From positions 620,001 to 684,000 of the forward strand of contig NZ_CP133779.1 in the NCBI RefSeq assembly GCF_034347425.1: DNA of 64,000 nucleotides. Reading direction: 5' to 3'. Of this stretch, positions 36,928 through 45,106 are shown piece after piece; position 1 is the stretch's first letter, and each line of letters opens with the position of its first letter. The notes beneath the pieces were generated by a model that was not told where the DNA came from, made no database searches, and saw only the letters and a list, made by a program, of their open reading frames with translations. This DNA is from Undibacterium sp. CCC3.4. Lineage in GTDB: Bacteria; Pseudomonadota; Gammaproteobacteria; Burkholderiales; Burkholderiaceae_D. Made by a program: the position numbers and the translations under genes.

Positions 36928-38547
36928 CTAGCGAAGCGCCAAGCTGCGTGCAGCCGCAGGCGTGGCCCGAACTGCCGGACGGCTACTCGCGCCATCGCGG
37001 TCGATCTTGAACACGCTGACCGTTTGCGCCAGTTCGCTGGCCTGATCCTGCAGTAACTGCGTGGCCGCCGCCGCCTCTTCCACCAGCGCAGAATTCTGCT
37101 GCGTGACCTGGTCCATTTGGGCAATCGCCTGATTGACCTGGTTGATGCCCTCGCTTTGCTCGCGGCTGGCGTTGGCGATCTCACCAACGATCTGCGTCAC
37201 CTGATGCACATTGTCCACCATGGTGCTCATGGTGGTGCCGGCGCGCTCGACTAACTCGGTACCGAGTCGTATCTTGCCGACCGAATCATCGATCAGCACT
37301 TTGATTTCCTTGGCCGCCGCCGCCGAGCGCTGCGCCAAATTGCGTACCTCGGAAGCCACCACCGCGAAGCCGCGCCCCTGCTCGCCCGCGCGCGCCGCCT
37401 CAACCGCCGCGTTGAGTGCCAGAATATTGGTCTGGAAGGCGATGCCGTCGATCACGCTGGTGATATCGACGATCTTGCGCGACGACTCGTTGATGGCGTT
37501 CATCGTGCTGACCACCTCCACCATCACCTGCCCGCCTTGGGCCGCGGTGTTCGAGGTGCCATCGACCAGTTTGCGCGCATGCTGTGCGTTGTCAGAGTTT
37601 TGTTTGACGGTGCTGGTTAACTCCTCGATTGAGGCGGCGGTTTCTTCCAGCGAACTGGCCTGGGTTTCGGTGCGCGATGACAGCTCCATGTTGCCCGTCG
37701 ACAATTCCTGCGATCCCAGATTGATCAACTCGGCACCCTGCCGCACACGCGACACGGTAGCCAACAAATCCTGCTGCATGCGGCGGATCGCCATCAACAG
37801 CCGGCCGATCTCGTTGTTACCGGCGTCATCGATGCTTTCGGTCAAATCACCCTGCGCCACTCGGTCCAGCAGTGCGACGGCGTGCTCCAGCGGTGTGATC
37901 ACCACGTTTTTCAGAAAAATGTGTACCCCGGCCACCATGGCCAGCGCGGTCATCAACCCCAGTGCCACCAGCCACATGACGATACCGTATTCCTTCTGAC
38001 GGGAATCCATCAGCGCGGTGACCTGCTCATCGCTGAGCTTCTGGTATTTTTCCAGCAGCACCGAAAATGCTGTCCCAGTTGGGCTCAGCTCGCGCACGTT
38101 GATCACCGTAAAAGCATCGGCATCGTCGCGTGCCAGCGCCGCCGAGGCGCGCTCGAGCACTTGCGACTGCGCCCGGCCGGCGGCGATCAGACTTTTCTGC
38201 AGCTCGACATCCTGGCCCTCGTAGCGGGCGGCCTTTTCATACTTGTCGATGTAGTCGAGCGTGCGTTGGTACGACTTATTTGCGGTAGCGAGGGCAAGGT
38301 CACGGTCGGCCGGCTTGCCGCCATCCTTGATCGTGGAGTAAGCGCGGATCTGCGCCGAGCGCGTACGCGTGGTGTCTTTGTAGGCATCGTTGATGGTGAT
38401 CACTTGCGAGCTGATCTGGTGCATGGTTGCCATCGCCTGGTTCGATTGCCGAAGCGAATACAGTCCGAGCGCCGCGCCGACCAGCAACATCGCCGCAAAC
38501 AGGAACAGTACCGCCAACAAACTTACACGGATAGTCATATTCTTCAT
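36928..38547 (-). CDS. Methyl-accepting chemotaxis protein
   Basis: 539 residues with a Tar-like layout. TM1 is about residues 8-30 (SLLAVLFLFAAMLLVGAALGLYSL). A periplasmic four-helix ligand domain of about 160 residues follows, then TM2 (IVMWLVALGLMTALAMVAGVHIFL) and a HAMP segment (NVVITPLEHAVALLDRVAQGDLTESI). The signalling domain contains the hairpin tip RAGEQGRGFAVVASEVRNLAQRSAAAAKEIKVLI. It ends without a CheR-binding pentapeptide. No che genes are nearby. The ligand is unknown. Confidence 0.95.
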   Translation of the reverse strand: MKNMTIRVSLLAVLFLFAAMLLVGAALGLYSLRQSNQAMATMHQISSQVITINDAYKDTTRTRSAQIRAYSTIKDGGKPADRDLALATANKSYQRTLDYIDKYEKAARYEGQDVELQKSLIAAGRAQSQVLERASAALARDDADAFTVINVRELSPTGTAFSVLLEKYQKLSDEQVTALMDSRQKEYGIVMWLVALGLMTALAMVAGVHIFLKNVVITPLEHAVALLDRVAQGDLTESIDDAGNNEIGRLLMAIRRMQQDLLATVSRVRQGAELINLGSQELSTGNMELSSRTETQASSLEETAASIEELTSTVKQNSDNAQHARKLVDGTSNTAAQGGQVMVEVVSTMNAINESSRKIVDITSVIDGIAFQTNILALNAAVEAARAGEQGRGFAVVASEVRNLAQRSAAAAKEIKVLIDDSVGKIRLGTELVERAGTTMSTMVDNVHQVTQIVGEIANASREQSEGINQVNQAIAQMDQVTQQNSALVEEAAAATQLLQDQASELAQTVSVFKIDRDGASSRPAVRATPAAARSLALR

Positions 38548-38814
38548 ATCAACTCCAAGAGAGTGCTAGACAAAGGTTGCATTTTAGCAATATATTGAGC
38601 CTGAAGATAGCATTAATTTGCTGACTAATAGTCACAAAACAGCGTTTGCTGCCTCATGCCTGCAAAAGACGTGGCTGATTCAACACACACCCTGCAGCAA
38701 AAGCGCTGGCTGATTGACAGGACAACTTAATCGTCGCAAGCGACGATCCATTAAGTTGTTTTAACAGAAAAAAAAGTGCCCTTGATCGACCCTCCCACCC
38801 TGAAGGCACTGACG
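38548..38814. other. Intergenic region upstream of the chemoreceptor, with a bulged hairpin
   Basis: No gene is supported. ACAACTTAAT (38722-38731) and ATTAAGTTGT (38750-38759) enclose CGTCG caag CGACG, a stem with a 4-nt bulge. No U-run suits a terminator for the minus-strand gene. The chemoreceptor promoter should lie at the left end. Confidence 0.5.
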
Positions 38815-38927
38815 TGCCACTGGATTCCTGCCTACGCAGGAATGACGAGGCGAGAGCATGGGAGAATGACATGTTGGCCAGTTGGAGTAATGATACCGAC
38901 TGAAAACCCTTTTGCGACAGCCTCTTT
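38815..38927. repeat. MITE-like element, copy 2 (partial, inverted relative to copy 1)
   Basis: The right end TTTTGCGACAGCCTC (38910-38924) equals the terminal repeat of copy 1. Read in reverse complement, the next 90-100 bp follow copy 1, including the CAGTCGGT.TCATTA.(T/C)CCAACTGG section. An inner palindrome ATTCCTGC ctac GCAGGAAT lies at 38824-38843, a form common in betaproteobacterial dispersed repeats. No second terminal repeat is present on the left, so this copy is truncated or composite. Confidence 0.7.
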
Positions 38928-38945
38928 AGGTCGGGTTTTCAAACC

Positions 38946-39638
38946 CTAGTCAGGTTGTTCCAATGACGAATTCAGCGCAGCCTCTAAACTCAAACCAAGC
39001 TCATCACTCATTCCCATTTTCGCCAGACAACTGCGAAAATATTCGGGATTCGAGCGGAGTAACTGTTTCGATTTATCAAAGGCACCACGCACAGAATCCC
39101 CATACGCTTCCCTGGCTTTGTCCCATGCTTGTTTCGGAATGCATGTGCATTTTTTTTCCATCATCATCAAATCAATGATGTCCCGGCTCATCACGCTTTT
39201 GTCAGCGTAACGATCAGCGTTGGCCAATAATTTCTCTGCGAACAAATCCGTGCTGGTCAAGCATGGGACCGGCAAGCTTGCGACCATCATTCCACTCAAT
39301 TCAATTCTGGCTTCTCTAACGATCTCAAATTTAATCGGCGTTCCATCAGCAGAAATGACAGCACGAATGCCATCTCGATCAGCGCGCACGTCTCTCATCA
39401 GTTCAATTGGCTGTGAAAAAATATCACCAAGCCCATTATTGAACACTGAATTTCTTAGCTTCCGATAACCATCTTGGTCCGCGCACAGAAAATCAATGTC
39501 GATGGACTCACGGAATTCGCCGTACAGAAGCGAAATTGCTGTACCGCCACCAAAATAGCATTTTGTGTCCAGAAGAAATTCCGGGTTCATTTTTTTGAGG
39601 ATGCTGAGTACCTTTTGATGATGTTCGCGCTCAAACAT
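38946..39638 (-). CDS. AbiEii/AbiGii-like nucleotidyltransferase toxin
   Basis: 230 residues. The N-terminal nucleotidyltransferase motif is CYFGGGTAISLLYGEFRESIDIDFLCA, with Gly30-32, Arg43, Ser45, Asp47 and Asp49, as in DUF1814/AbiEii and MenT-type enzymes. FEIVREARIEL probably supplies the third acidic residue, and LTSTDLFAEKLLANADRYADKSVMSRDIIDLMMM the conserved Lys and Asp region. Such toxins modify tRNA or other targets by NMP transfer, and some defend against phage. Its start overlaps the small upstream gene by 8 nt. Whether it acts as a toxin here is inference. Confidence 0.82.
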   Translation of the reverse strand: MFEREHHQKVLSILKKMNPEFLLDTKCYFGGGTAISLLYGEFRESIDIDFLCADQDGYRKLRNSVFNNGLGDIFSQPIELMRDVRADRDGIRAVISADGTPIKFEIVREARIELSGMMVASLPVPCLTSTDLFAEKLLANADRYADKSVMSRDIIDLMMMEKKCTCIPKQAWDKAREAYGDSVRGAFDKSKQLLRSNPEYFRSCLAKMGMSDELGLSLEAALNSSLEQPD

Positions 39639-39837
39639 TCAGTACTCCGTGCCCGTATTGTTGTGTTAACCGAGCGATCAACTCCGCTTCACCAGGAAGC
39701 AAGCTCTCAATATCGAGGAATCGCCAATTATTCTCGTAGAGTGCGAATGCTTCCTCTTCCTCAATCTGTCGAACCACACGGTTCCAAGCAAGCAAAGCGA
39801 GCTGAGGATAGTCGTCAATCTGCAGTTGGGTAGCCAT
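39631..39837 (-). CDS. Small partner protein of the AbiEii-like gene, possible antitoxin
   Basis: 68 residues from ATG 39837 (another ATG at 39840). Sequence features are LQIDDYPQLALLAWNRVVRQIEEEEAFALYENNWRFLDIESLLPGEAELIARLTQQYGHGVLNV, helical and acidic with aromatic residues in the middle. It has no helix-turn-helix and is much shorter than AbiEi antitoxins (about 200 residues). It overlaps the nucleotidyltransferase gene by 8 nt, so the two are co-translated. Its role as antitoxin is inferred from position only. Confidence 0.7.
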   Translation of the reverse strand: MATQLQIDDYPQLALLAWNRVVRQIEEEEAFALYENNWRFLDIESLLPGEAELIARLTQQYGHGVLNV

Positions 39838-39940
39838 CATATGTCCCTATGCGAGTTTCATTCCATTCGGCCAACAGACCCTACGGAAGTGCCGGCCATT
39901 TATCCTGACATTTCCAAGATCGACTGCCAGCGCAGTTTTT

Positions 39941-40876
39941 TCAAGCAAACAACCACTCACGCTGACCTTGCCCGGCATAACTGCGCGGGGCCGTGGCATC
40001 ATCAGCGAGTGTCACAATTTCATAGGCATCCGGGTCTGCCAGCAACACGCGCAGCAATTGATTGTTCAAACCGTGGCCCGATTTGTGCGCGGTGTAACTG
40101 GCCAATAAAGGATGACCAACCAAGTACAAGTCGCCGATGGCATCGAGAATTTTATGCCGGACGAATTCATCATCGAAGCGCAGACCGTCGGAATTGAGGA
40201 TGCGGTACTCATCCATGACGATGGCATTTTCCATCGAACCGCCGCGTGCGAGGCCAATGCCGCGCAACATTTCCACATCCTGCATGAAGCCGAAGGTACG
40301 CGCACGCGCAACATCTTTGATAAAGGAATCGGTTTCAAAATCGACCACTGCAGTTTGCACCGTACCGTCGACCGCCGGGTGATTGAATTCGATGAAAAAA
40401 TTCAATTTAAAGCCCTGATAAGGCGACAAGCGCGCCCATTTTTCGGTCGCGCCGCTGCCTTCGCGAATTTCCACCGGTTTGAGCACACGGATGAATTTGC
40501 GCGCCGCAGCCTGTGATTGCAAACCGGCTTGCTGTAACAAATACACGAAGGACGAGGCCGAACCATCCATGATGGGAATTTCTTCGGCACTGACATCGAT
40601 ATACAGATTATCGATGCCCAGACCGGCACAGGCCGACAGCAAGTGCTCCACCGTCGAGACCCGCTGCCCCTGATTTGACAAGGTCGAAGCCATGCGCGTA
40701 TCGCCGACGCTCATGGCAGTGGCCGGAAACAGCAGTGGCGGCACCAGATCGGTGCGGGTGAAGACAATGCCAACATCGACTGGGGCCGGACGCAGCACCA
40801 GTTCAACCTTGGTACCGGAATGCAGGCCGACACCGATGGTTTTGACCGATTGTTTGATGGTTGTTTGCTTTAACAT
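39941..40876 (-). CDS. lpxC: UDP-3-O-acyl-N-acetylglucosamine deacetylase
   Basis: The zinc enzyme catalyses the committed step of lipid A synthesis. 311 residues. It begins [32 protein letters not shown]. Zinc ligands are in [20 protein letters not shown] (His78), [18 protein letters not shown] (His and Asp), and the catalytic base in [16 protein letters not shown]. The order ftsZ-peroxiredoxin-lpxC is usual in Burkholderiales; here two plus-strand genes separate ftsZ from the other two. The gene probably has its own promoter, since a terminator lies upstream of it. Confidence 0.97.
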   Translation of the reverse strand: MLKQTTIKQSVKTIGVGLHSGTKVELVLRPAPVDVGIVFTRTDLVPPLLFPATAMSVGDTRMASTLSNQGQRVSTVEHLLSACAGLGIDNLYIDVSAEEIPIMDGSASSFVYLLQQAGLQSQAAARKFIRVLKPVEIREGSGATEKWARLSPYQGFKLNFFIEFNHPAVDGTVQTAVVDFETDSFIKDVARARTFGFMQDVEMLRGIGLARGGSMENAIVMDEYRILNSDGLRFDDEFVRHKILDAIGDLYLVGHPLLASYTAHKSGHGLNNQLLRVLLADPDAYEIVTLADDATAPRSYAGQGQREWLFA

Positions 40877-40934
40877 GGCGCTATTATAACGATTCGTCTG
40901 ATAAAACGGGTTTCCTTAAGCCGCACGCGGCGAC

Positions 40935-40976
40935 GAAAAAAACAGCGCCAGCCGTCAGGCCGTACGCTGTTTTCAA
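40935..40976 (-). terminator. Terminator after the peroxiredoxin gene
   Basis: AAACAGCG and CGCTGTTT enclose a loop of about 19 nt that can pair partly (CCAGCC with GGCCG). The minus-strand side ends in a T-run from the A7 at about 40935-40942. It lies about 22 bp after the peroxiredoxin stop. Confidence 0.7.
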
Positions 40977-40998
40977 GACGCTCGACGGCGTCACCAGC

Positions 40999-41505
40999 TT
41001 ACGCTAATTGCGCGAGCAAAGTTTCGGCATTCGATACCTCAAACTTGCCGCCTTCTTCAATATTGAGTTGGGTAACAACACCATCAACCGCCAGCAAGGA
41101 GTAACGTTGCGAACGTGTACCCATACCGAATTTACTGAAATCGGCCGACAGACCGAGGGCTTTACTGAAATCAGCATTGCCATCGGCCATCATGCGCACG
41201 ATACCCGTGGCGTGTTGATCACGGCCCCATGCACCCATGACGAAGGCATCATTAACAGAAATGCACCAGATTTCATCAACGCCTTTTGCTTTTAAGGCAG
41301 CGGCTTGGGCAATATAACCAGGCACATGTTGAGCGGAACAAGTTGGCGTGTAAGCACCTGGCAAACCAAAAATCGCGATCGTTTTGCCTTTTACCAATTC
41401 AGCAACCTGAAATGTGTTCGGGCCTATGCTGCAAGTCTCGCCTGCGACTTCGATAAATTCTGCCAAGCTGCCAGCTGGTAAGTGTGCGCCAATTTGTATG
41501 CTCAT
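40999..41505 (-). CDS. Peroxiredoxin (Prx5-type)
   Basis: 168 residues from ATG 41505, with GGGAA upstream. It reduces peroxides using the Cys56 thiol in IAIFGLPGAYTPTCSAQHVPGYI, the Prx5/AhpE-like loop. VDEIWCISVNDAFVMGAWGRDQ is conserved, and GTRSQRYSLLAVDGVVTQLNIEEGG closes the fold. A longer reading from 41565 lacks family support. It lies between lpxC and the ftsZ region, as in related genomes. Confidence 0.93.
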   Translation of the reverse strand: MSIQIGAHLPAGSLAEFIEVAGETCSIGPNTFQVAELVKGKTIAIFGLPGAYTPTCSAQHVPGYIAQAAALKAKGVDEIWCISVNDAFVMGAWGRDQHATGIVRMMADGNADFSKALGLSADFSKFGMGTRSQRYSLLAVDGVVTQLNIEEGGKFEVSNAETLLAQLA

Positions 41506-41894
41506 TATGTTCCCTTTCATTAGATTCAATATACCCGAATTAAGATTACCTTTAAGGCAATTCAATATTCAGACTTGTGCAACGCCGGTCCAAAAACCCG
41601 GTGCGCAGGCACTCAGTATGCCTGAGAGCCGATAAATTTGCTCAGGGCGGAGCAATTCACCGCAGCGACGGCGGCCGCGCGAGGGCAGAATATTTTTTGT
41701 TACGCTCTATTTCCCGGTCGCCCACGCAAATGCGCTACAGCAATGCTAGGATGGAGCAATGAGGCGTCGCGCGTCGCTGTAAAGCATAAATAAGTTCATT
41801 TCAGTCTACATTTTCAAGCCATAATGTTTTCCGTATTGAAACAAACCTCAAGCCGACGGCAGCGCCCATGGATCGCTTTTATACTGGAAAACTA
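41506..41894. other. Intergenic region between divergent peroxiredoxin and repeat-lipoprotein genes
   Basis: No gene can be supported. A short inverted repeat CAGGCA ctcagta TGCCTG lies near 41610. The sequence is more GC-rich in the middle and AT-rich towards both starts. I found no convincing sigma-70 promoter pair. Confidence 0.5.
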
Positions 41895-43529
41895 ATGAAC
41901 TTCGTCTTTACCCCAGCTCATCACCGCTTCAAACGCATGGCGCTGGCCTGCGCCGGCACCGCTGCCCTGCTGCTCGGCTGCGGTGGTGGTGGTGGTTCGT
42001 CGGCACCGGTGGCGGCAACGACGGCACCAGTGATCCCGCCAACGGTGAGCATCGATGTATTCGGTGCGCGCGGTGCCAGTCTCACTGCCATCGTCAGCGC
42101 CACCAATTGTTCCGCCACCCCGAGCGTGAGCTGGCAAACTTCATCGGGCGGCGCACTCGGCAGTGGTCTGACAATACAAGACACTCAAGCGACGGCCACC
42201 ATCAGCGCCACCGCAACTTGCTCTACAGCTACCGCTACCGAAACCCTCAGTGCCAACTCGGTCTATAGCACGCTGGCAGCGTTTGCGGTCTTACAAAACG
42301 GTAAAGCCATTGCTTGGGGCAATCCGGTTTGGGGCGGCGACACCAGCGGTGCTGCGGCACTGAGTAATATCAGCCAATTGTATCCATCGGAGCGCGGCTT
42401 TGCCGCCTTGATCAATAACGGCAGCGTCGGCTTATGGGGCAGTTCCTATCTCGACATCAGCAGCGCCACCAGTGCGCTGACCAATATCGCCAGCATCATT
42501 CCCGGTCGGGTAGCGTATTTCGGCATTAAAAAAGACGGGAGCTTGACGGCCTGGGGCGTGGCGCGCGGTTTGATCACGCAAAACGATGTCGCTTTCAATG
42601 ACGCCAACGCCGGCCTGAGCGCCGCCACTTTGGCCAGCTTAGTCAATATCAAAAGCATCGCCTCGACCGAAGGGGCCTATGCCGCGCTTAAAAACGACGG
42701 CAGCGTGGTGGCCTTCGGCGACGCCGATTCCGGCGGCGACGCCAGCTCGGTGCAAACACAGTTACTCAACGTAAAACAAATCGTCGCGACCAATTATGAC
42801 TTCGTAGCGCTGCGCAACGATGGCAGCGTAGTTGGCTGGTCGGGCAGTTTCGGTTGGTCGACCCCGACCTCCGCACAACTACTGTCGAACATCAAAAGCC
42901 TCAGCACCAACGGTGCCGTCGGCGTCGCCCTCAGTTCCAGCGGGACGGCGACCGCCTTTGGCGACATCACGCAAGTTGACGCTGTCGACACCAGTTCCGT
43001 AGCCAGCTTACTGACTAACATCGTCAGCATCAGCGCCACGCAGACCGCCTTCGCCGCCATCCGCAGTGATGGCAGCGTGGTCAGTTGGGGCGATCTGCCG
43101 CGCATGCAAGGCAGTCTTAACAGTGTGCAACCCGCCTTGGTCAATGTGAAGTCGCTGTACAGCAGCGACTACGCCTTCGCGGCCTTGAAAAATGACGGCA
43201 CCGTGGTTACTTGGGGGCAGGCCGAATCGGGTGGTGACAGCAGCGCGGTCGCCGCCCAATTGAATAATGTCGTAGCCATCAGCGCGAATCACTATGCCTT
43301 TGCCGCGCTCAAAGCCGATGGCAGCGTAGTCACTTGGGGCATGGCCAGTAAGGGCGGCGACAGCAGCGCGGTAGCCGCTAAACTGACACAAGTCCGGGCA
43401 ATTTACGCCACCGCCTTGGGTGCCTTTTTGGCCGTCAGTAAAGATGGTAGCTTCACTACATGGGGCGATCAATGGGCGGGTGGCGGCAGTGTCCCGGCCA
43501 GTTTGAGCAAAATCCCTTACTCCGGCTGA
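41895..43529 (+). CDS. RCC1-like repeat lipoprotein
   Basis: 544 residues from ATG 41895. A lipoprotein signal ends ACAGTAALLLGC with Cys29 as the lipidation site, followed by a poly-Gly linker. An Ig-like region (about residues 45-115) leads to ten repeats of about 45 residues of the form FAALKNDGSVVTWG...GGDSS...L.NV..I.AN. These are RCC1/BLIP-II type beta-propeller blades. The last two blades are nearly identical, so they arose by recent duplication. The protein is likely anchored in the outer membrane. It lies 35 bp before a secreted subtilase gene, probably in one operon. Function unknown. Confidence 0.83.
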   Translation: MNFVFTPAHHRFKRMALACAGTAALLLGCGGGGGSSAPVAATTAPVIPPTVSIDVFGARGASLTAIVSATNCSATPSVSWQTSSGGALGSGLTIQDTQATATISATATCSTATATETLSANSVYSTLAAFAVLQNGKAIAWGNPVWGGDTSGAAALSNISQLYPSERGFAALINNGSVGLWGSSYLDISSATSALTNIASIIPGRVAYFGIKKDGSLTAWGVARGLITQNDVAFNDANAGLSAATLASLVNIKSIASTEGAYAALKNDGSVVAFGDADSGGDASSVQTQLLNVKQIVATNYDFVALRNDGSVVGWSGSFGWSTPTSAQLLSNIKSLSTNGAVGVALSSSGTATAFGDITQVDAVDTSSVASLLTNIVSISATQTAFAAIRSDGSVVSWGDLPRMQGSLNSVQPALVNVKSLYSSDYAFAALKNDGTVVTWGQAESGGDSSAVAAQLNNVVAISANHYAFAALKADGSVVTWGMASKGGDSSAVAAKLTQVRAIYATALGAFLAVSKDGSFTTWGDQWAGGGSVPASLSKIPYSG

Positions 43530-43564
43530 CCGCCGGCACGCTCCTTTTTTTGCAAAGACCTAAC

Positions 43565-45034
43565 ATGACCAACTCAGCTTATCGCCGCACTTCCCTGCTT
43601 GCCATCCTGCTCAGTGCCAGCGTGTTGGCCGCGCCGCCGGCAGCGGCCAATGCCAGTGCCCAAGCGCGCGCGCGCCCGGAGCAAAAGCTCACGCAATTAA
43701 TCGTCAAGTATCACAATGAAGTCACGTACGCATCGGCCGCAGCCGCGGCCAGCGGCGCGCCCATCAACGCGCAGTTGCAAATACAGGCGCAACGGCTGAC
43801 GCGCTTGCAAGGACTGGCGCAAAGCTATGGCAGCAGTCTGAGCGTACAGCGGCAGATTGTCACCGGCGCTTGGGTGTACCGCTCGGCAGTGCCGTTGACA
43901 GCGCTGCAGATGCGCACACTGGCGCGGCACATCGCGGCGGCTGACAGTTCCATCGACTATGCCGAACCCGACTATATTCGTCACGCCATGACGACCCCTG
44001 CCGATCAATGGGATATCCAAGCCTCGGCCAGCCAACCGGGCAGCATCAACTTACCCGGTGCCACGGCGCTCAGCAGCGGTGCCAATATCATCGTGGCGGT
44101 ACTCGATACCGGTTATCGCCCACATCGCTCGCTCGTGCCCAACTTGATCGCGGCACCGAGTGGCAGCGGCTACGGCTACAATTTCATCAGCGATGCCGCC
44201 ACCGCACGCCTGACTCTGGCACCAGGCGCCAGCTCGGTACGCGGCCCGGATGCACTCGATCAGGGCGACTGGGTCAGCGATAACAGTTGCGGTAATTCAG
44301 ACAGTTCTTGGCATGGTACTCACGTGGCCGGTACGATTGCCGCGCTCAATAATCCGGCTGGCACGGTCGGCATCGCTCCGAATGCGAAGATCTTGGCGCT
44401 GCGGGTATTGGGCAAATGCGGCGGCACCGATTCCGACATCGCCGATGCCGTTGCCTGGGCCGCTGGCATCCATGTCGCCGGCGTGCCCGATAATACCAAC
44501 AAAGCCAATGTCATCAATCTTTCGCTCGGCGGCACCGGCATTTGCAGCAAGACTGCCGCGGCGGTATTTCAAAGCGCTATGGCGGCCGGCACCGTGGTCG
44601 TGGTCGCGGCTGGCAATGAGAGTCGGGATGCGAAATTATCGGCACCAGCCAATTGTCCCGGGGTGATTGCGGTGGCATCGAATGCCATCACCGGCGGCCG
44701 TGCCAGCTACTCCAATTACGGCGGCACCGTGGCCGTCACCGCCCCCGGCGGCGGCTTCACCAACGCGGCCGACGTGATCTATTCGACTCTGCCGAGTGGA
44801 AAAACCCTGTCCACCGATGATCAAACTTACGGCAGCATGGCCGGCACTTCACAAGCCACGCCGCACGTGGCAGCAGTCGTGGCATTGATGTTGGCCGTCA
44901 ATCCTAAGCTGAACCCGGCCCAAATCAAGGCGATGCTGATCAAAACCGCCCGCAACGCACCGAGCAATTGCCCTGGCTGCGGGGCCGGGCTGGTCGATGC
45001 CAGCGCGGCGGTCAAGGCCGCTGCTGGTCAGTAA
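43565..45034 (+). CDS. Secreted subtilisin-like serine protease (S8 family)
   Basis: 489 residues from ATG 43565. A signal peptide (LLAILLSASVLAAPPAAANA) is followed by a pro-region (about residues 40-145). The catalytic triad is Asp181 (VAVLDTGYRPH), His250 (SSWHGTHVAGTIAA) and Ser429 (MAGTSQATPHVAAVVAL), with oxyanion Asn351 (VVAAGNES). Four or more Cys in the mature part suggest disulfides (CGNSD, GKCGG, GICSK, ANCPG, NCPGCGAG). There is no C-terminal anchor. Similar extracellular proteases occur in Xanthomonas and Burkholderia. It ends at a bidirectional terminator facing ftsZ. Confidence 0.95.
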   Translation: MTNSAYRRTSLLAILLSASVLAAPPAAANASAQARARPEQKLTQLIVKYHNEVTYASAAAAASGAPINAQLQIQAQRLTRLQGLAQSYGSSLSVQRQIVTGAWVYRSAVPLTALQMRTLARHIAAADSSIDYAEPDYIRHAMTTPADQWDIQASASQPGSINLPGATALSSGANIIVAVLDTGYRPHRSLVPNLIAAPSGSGYGYNFISDAATARLTLAPGASSVRGPDALDQGDWVSDNSCGNSDSSWHGTHVAGTIAALNNPAGTVGIAPNAKILALRVLGKCGGTDSDIADAVAWAAGIHVAGVPDNTNKANVINLSLGGTGICSKTAAAVFQSAMAAGTVVVVAAGNESRDAKLSAPANCPGVIAVASNAITGGRASYSNYGGTVAVTAPGGGFTNAADVIYSTLPSGKTLSTDDQTYGSMAGTSQATPHVAAVVALMLAVNPKLNPAQIKAMLIKTARNAPSNCPGCGAGLVDASAAVKAAAGQ

Positions 45035-45050
45035 GCGGTTTTTTACACAT

Positions 45051-45087
45051 AAAAAAACCCGCTGCATTCACATACAGCGGGTTTTTT
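45051..45087. terminator. Bidirectional terminator between the subtilase gene and ftsZ
   Basis: CCCGCTG (45058-45064) and CAGCGGG (45075-45081) form the stem, flanked by A7 and T6. It follows the subtilase stop by 16 bp and lies 19 bp after the ftsZ stop on the other strand. Confidence 0.9.
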
Positions 45088-45106
45088 GCCACTACAAGCA
45101 GCGCTG

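Noticed and set aside
38722..38759. Hairpin considered as a terminator of the AbiEii-like gene
   Set aside because: It is nearly 190 bp beyond the stop, contains a bulge and lacks a U-run on the minus strand.
41506..41894. Possible riboswitch upstream of peroxiredoxin or the repeat lipoprotein gene
   Set aside because: A few short stems exist, but no conserved core of glycine, TPP or cobalamin riboswitches was recognised.
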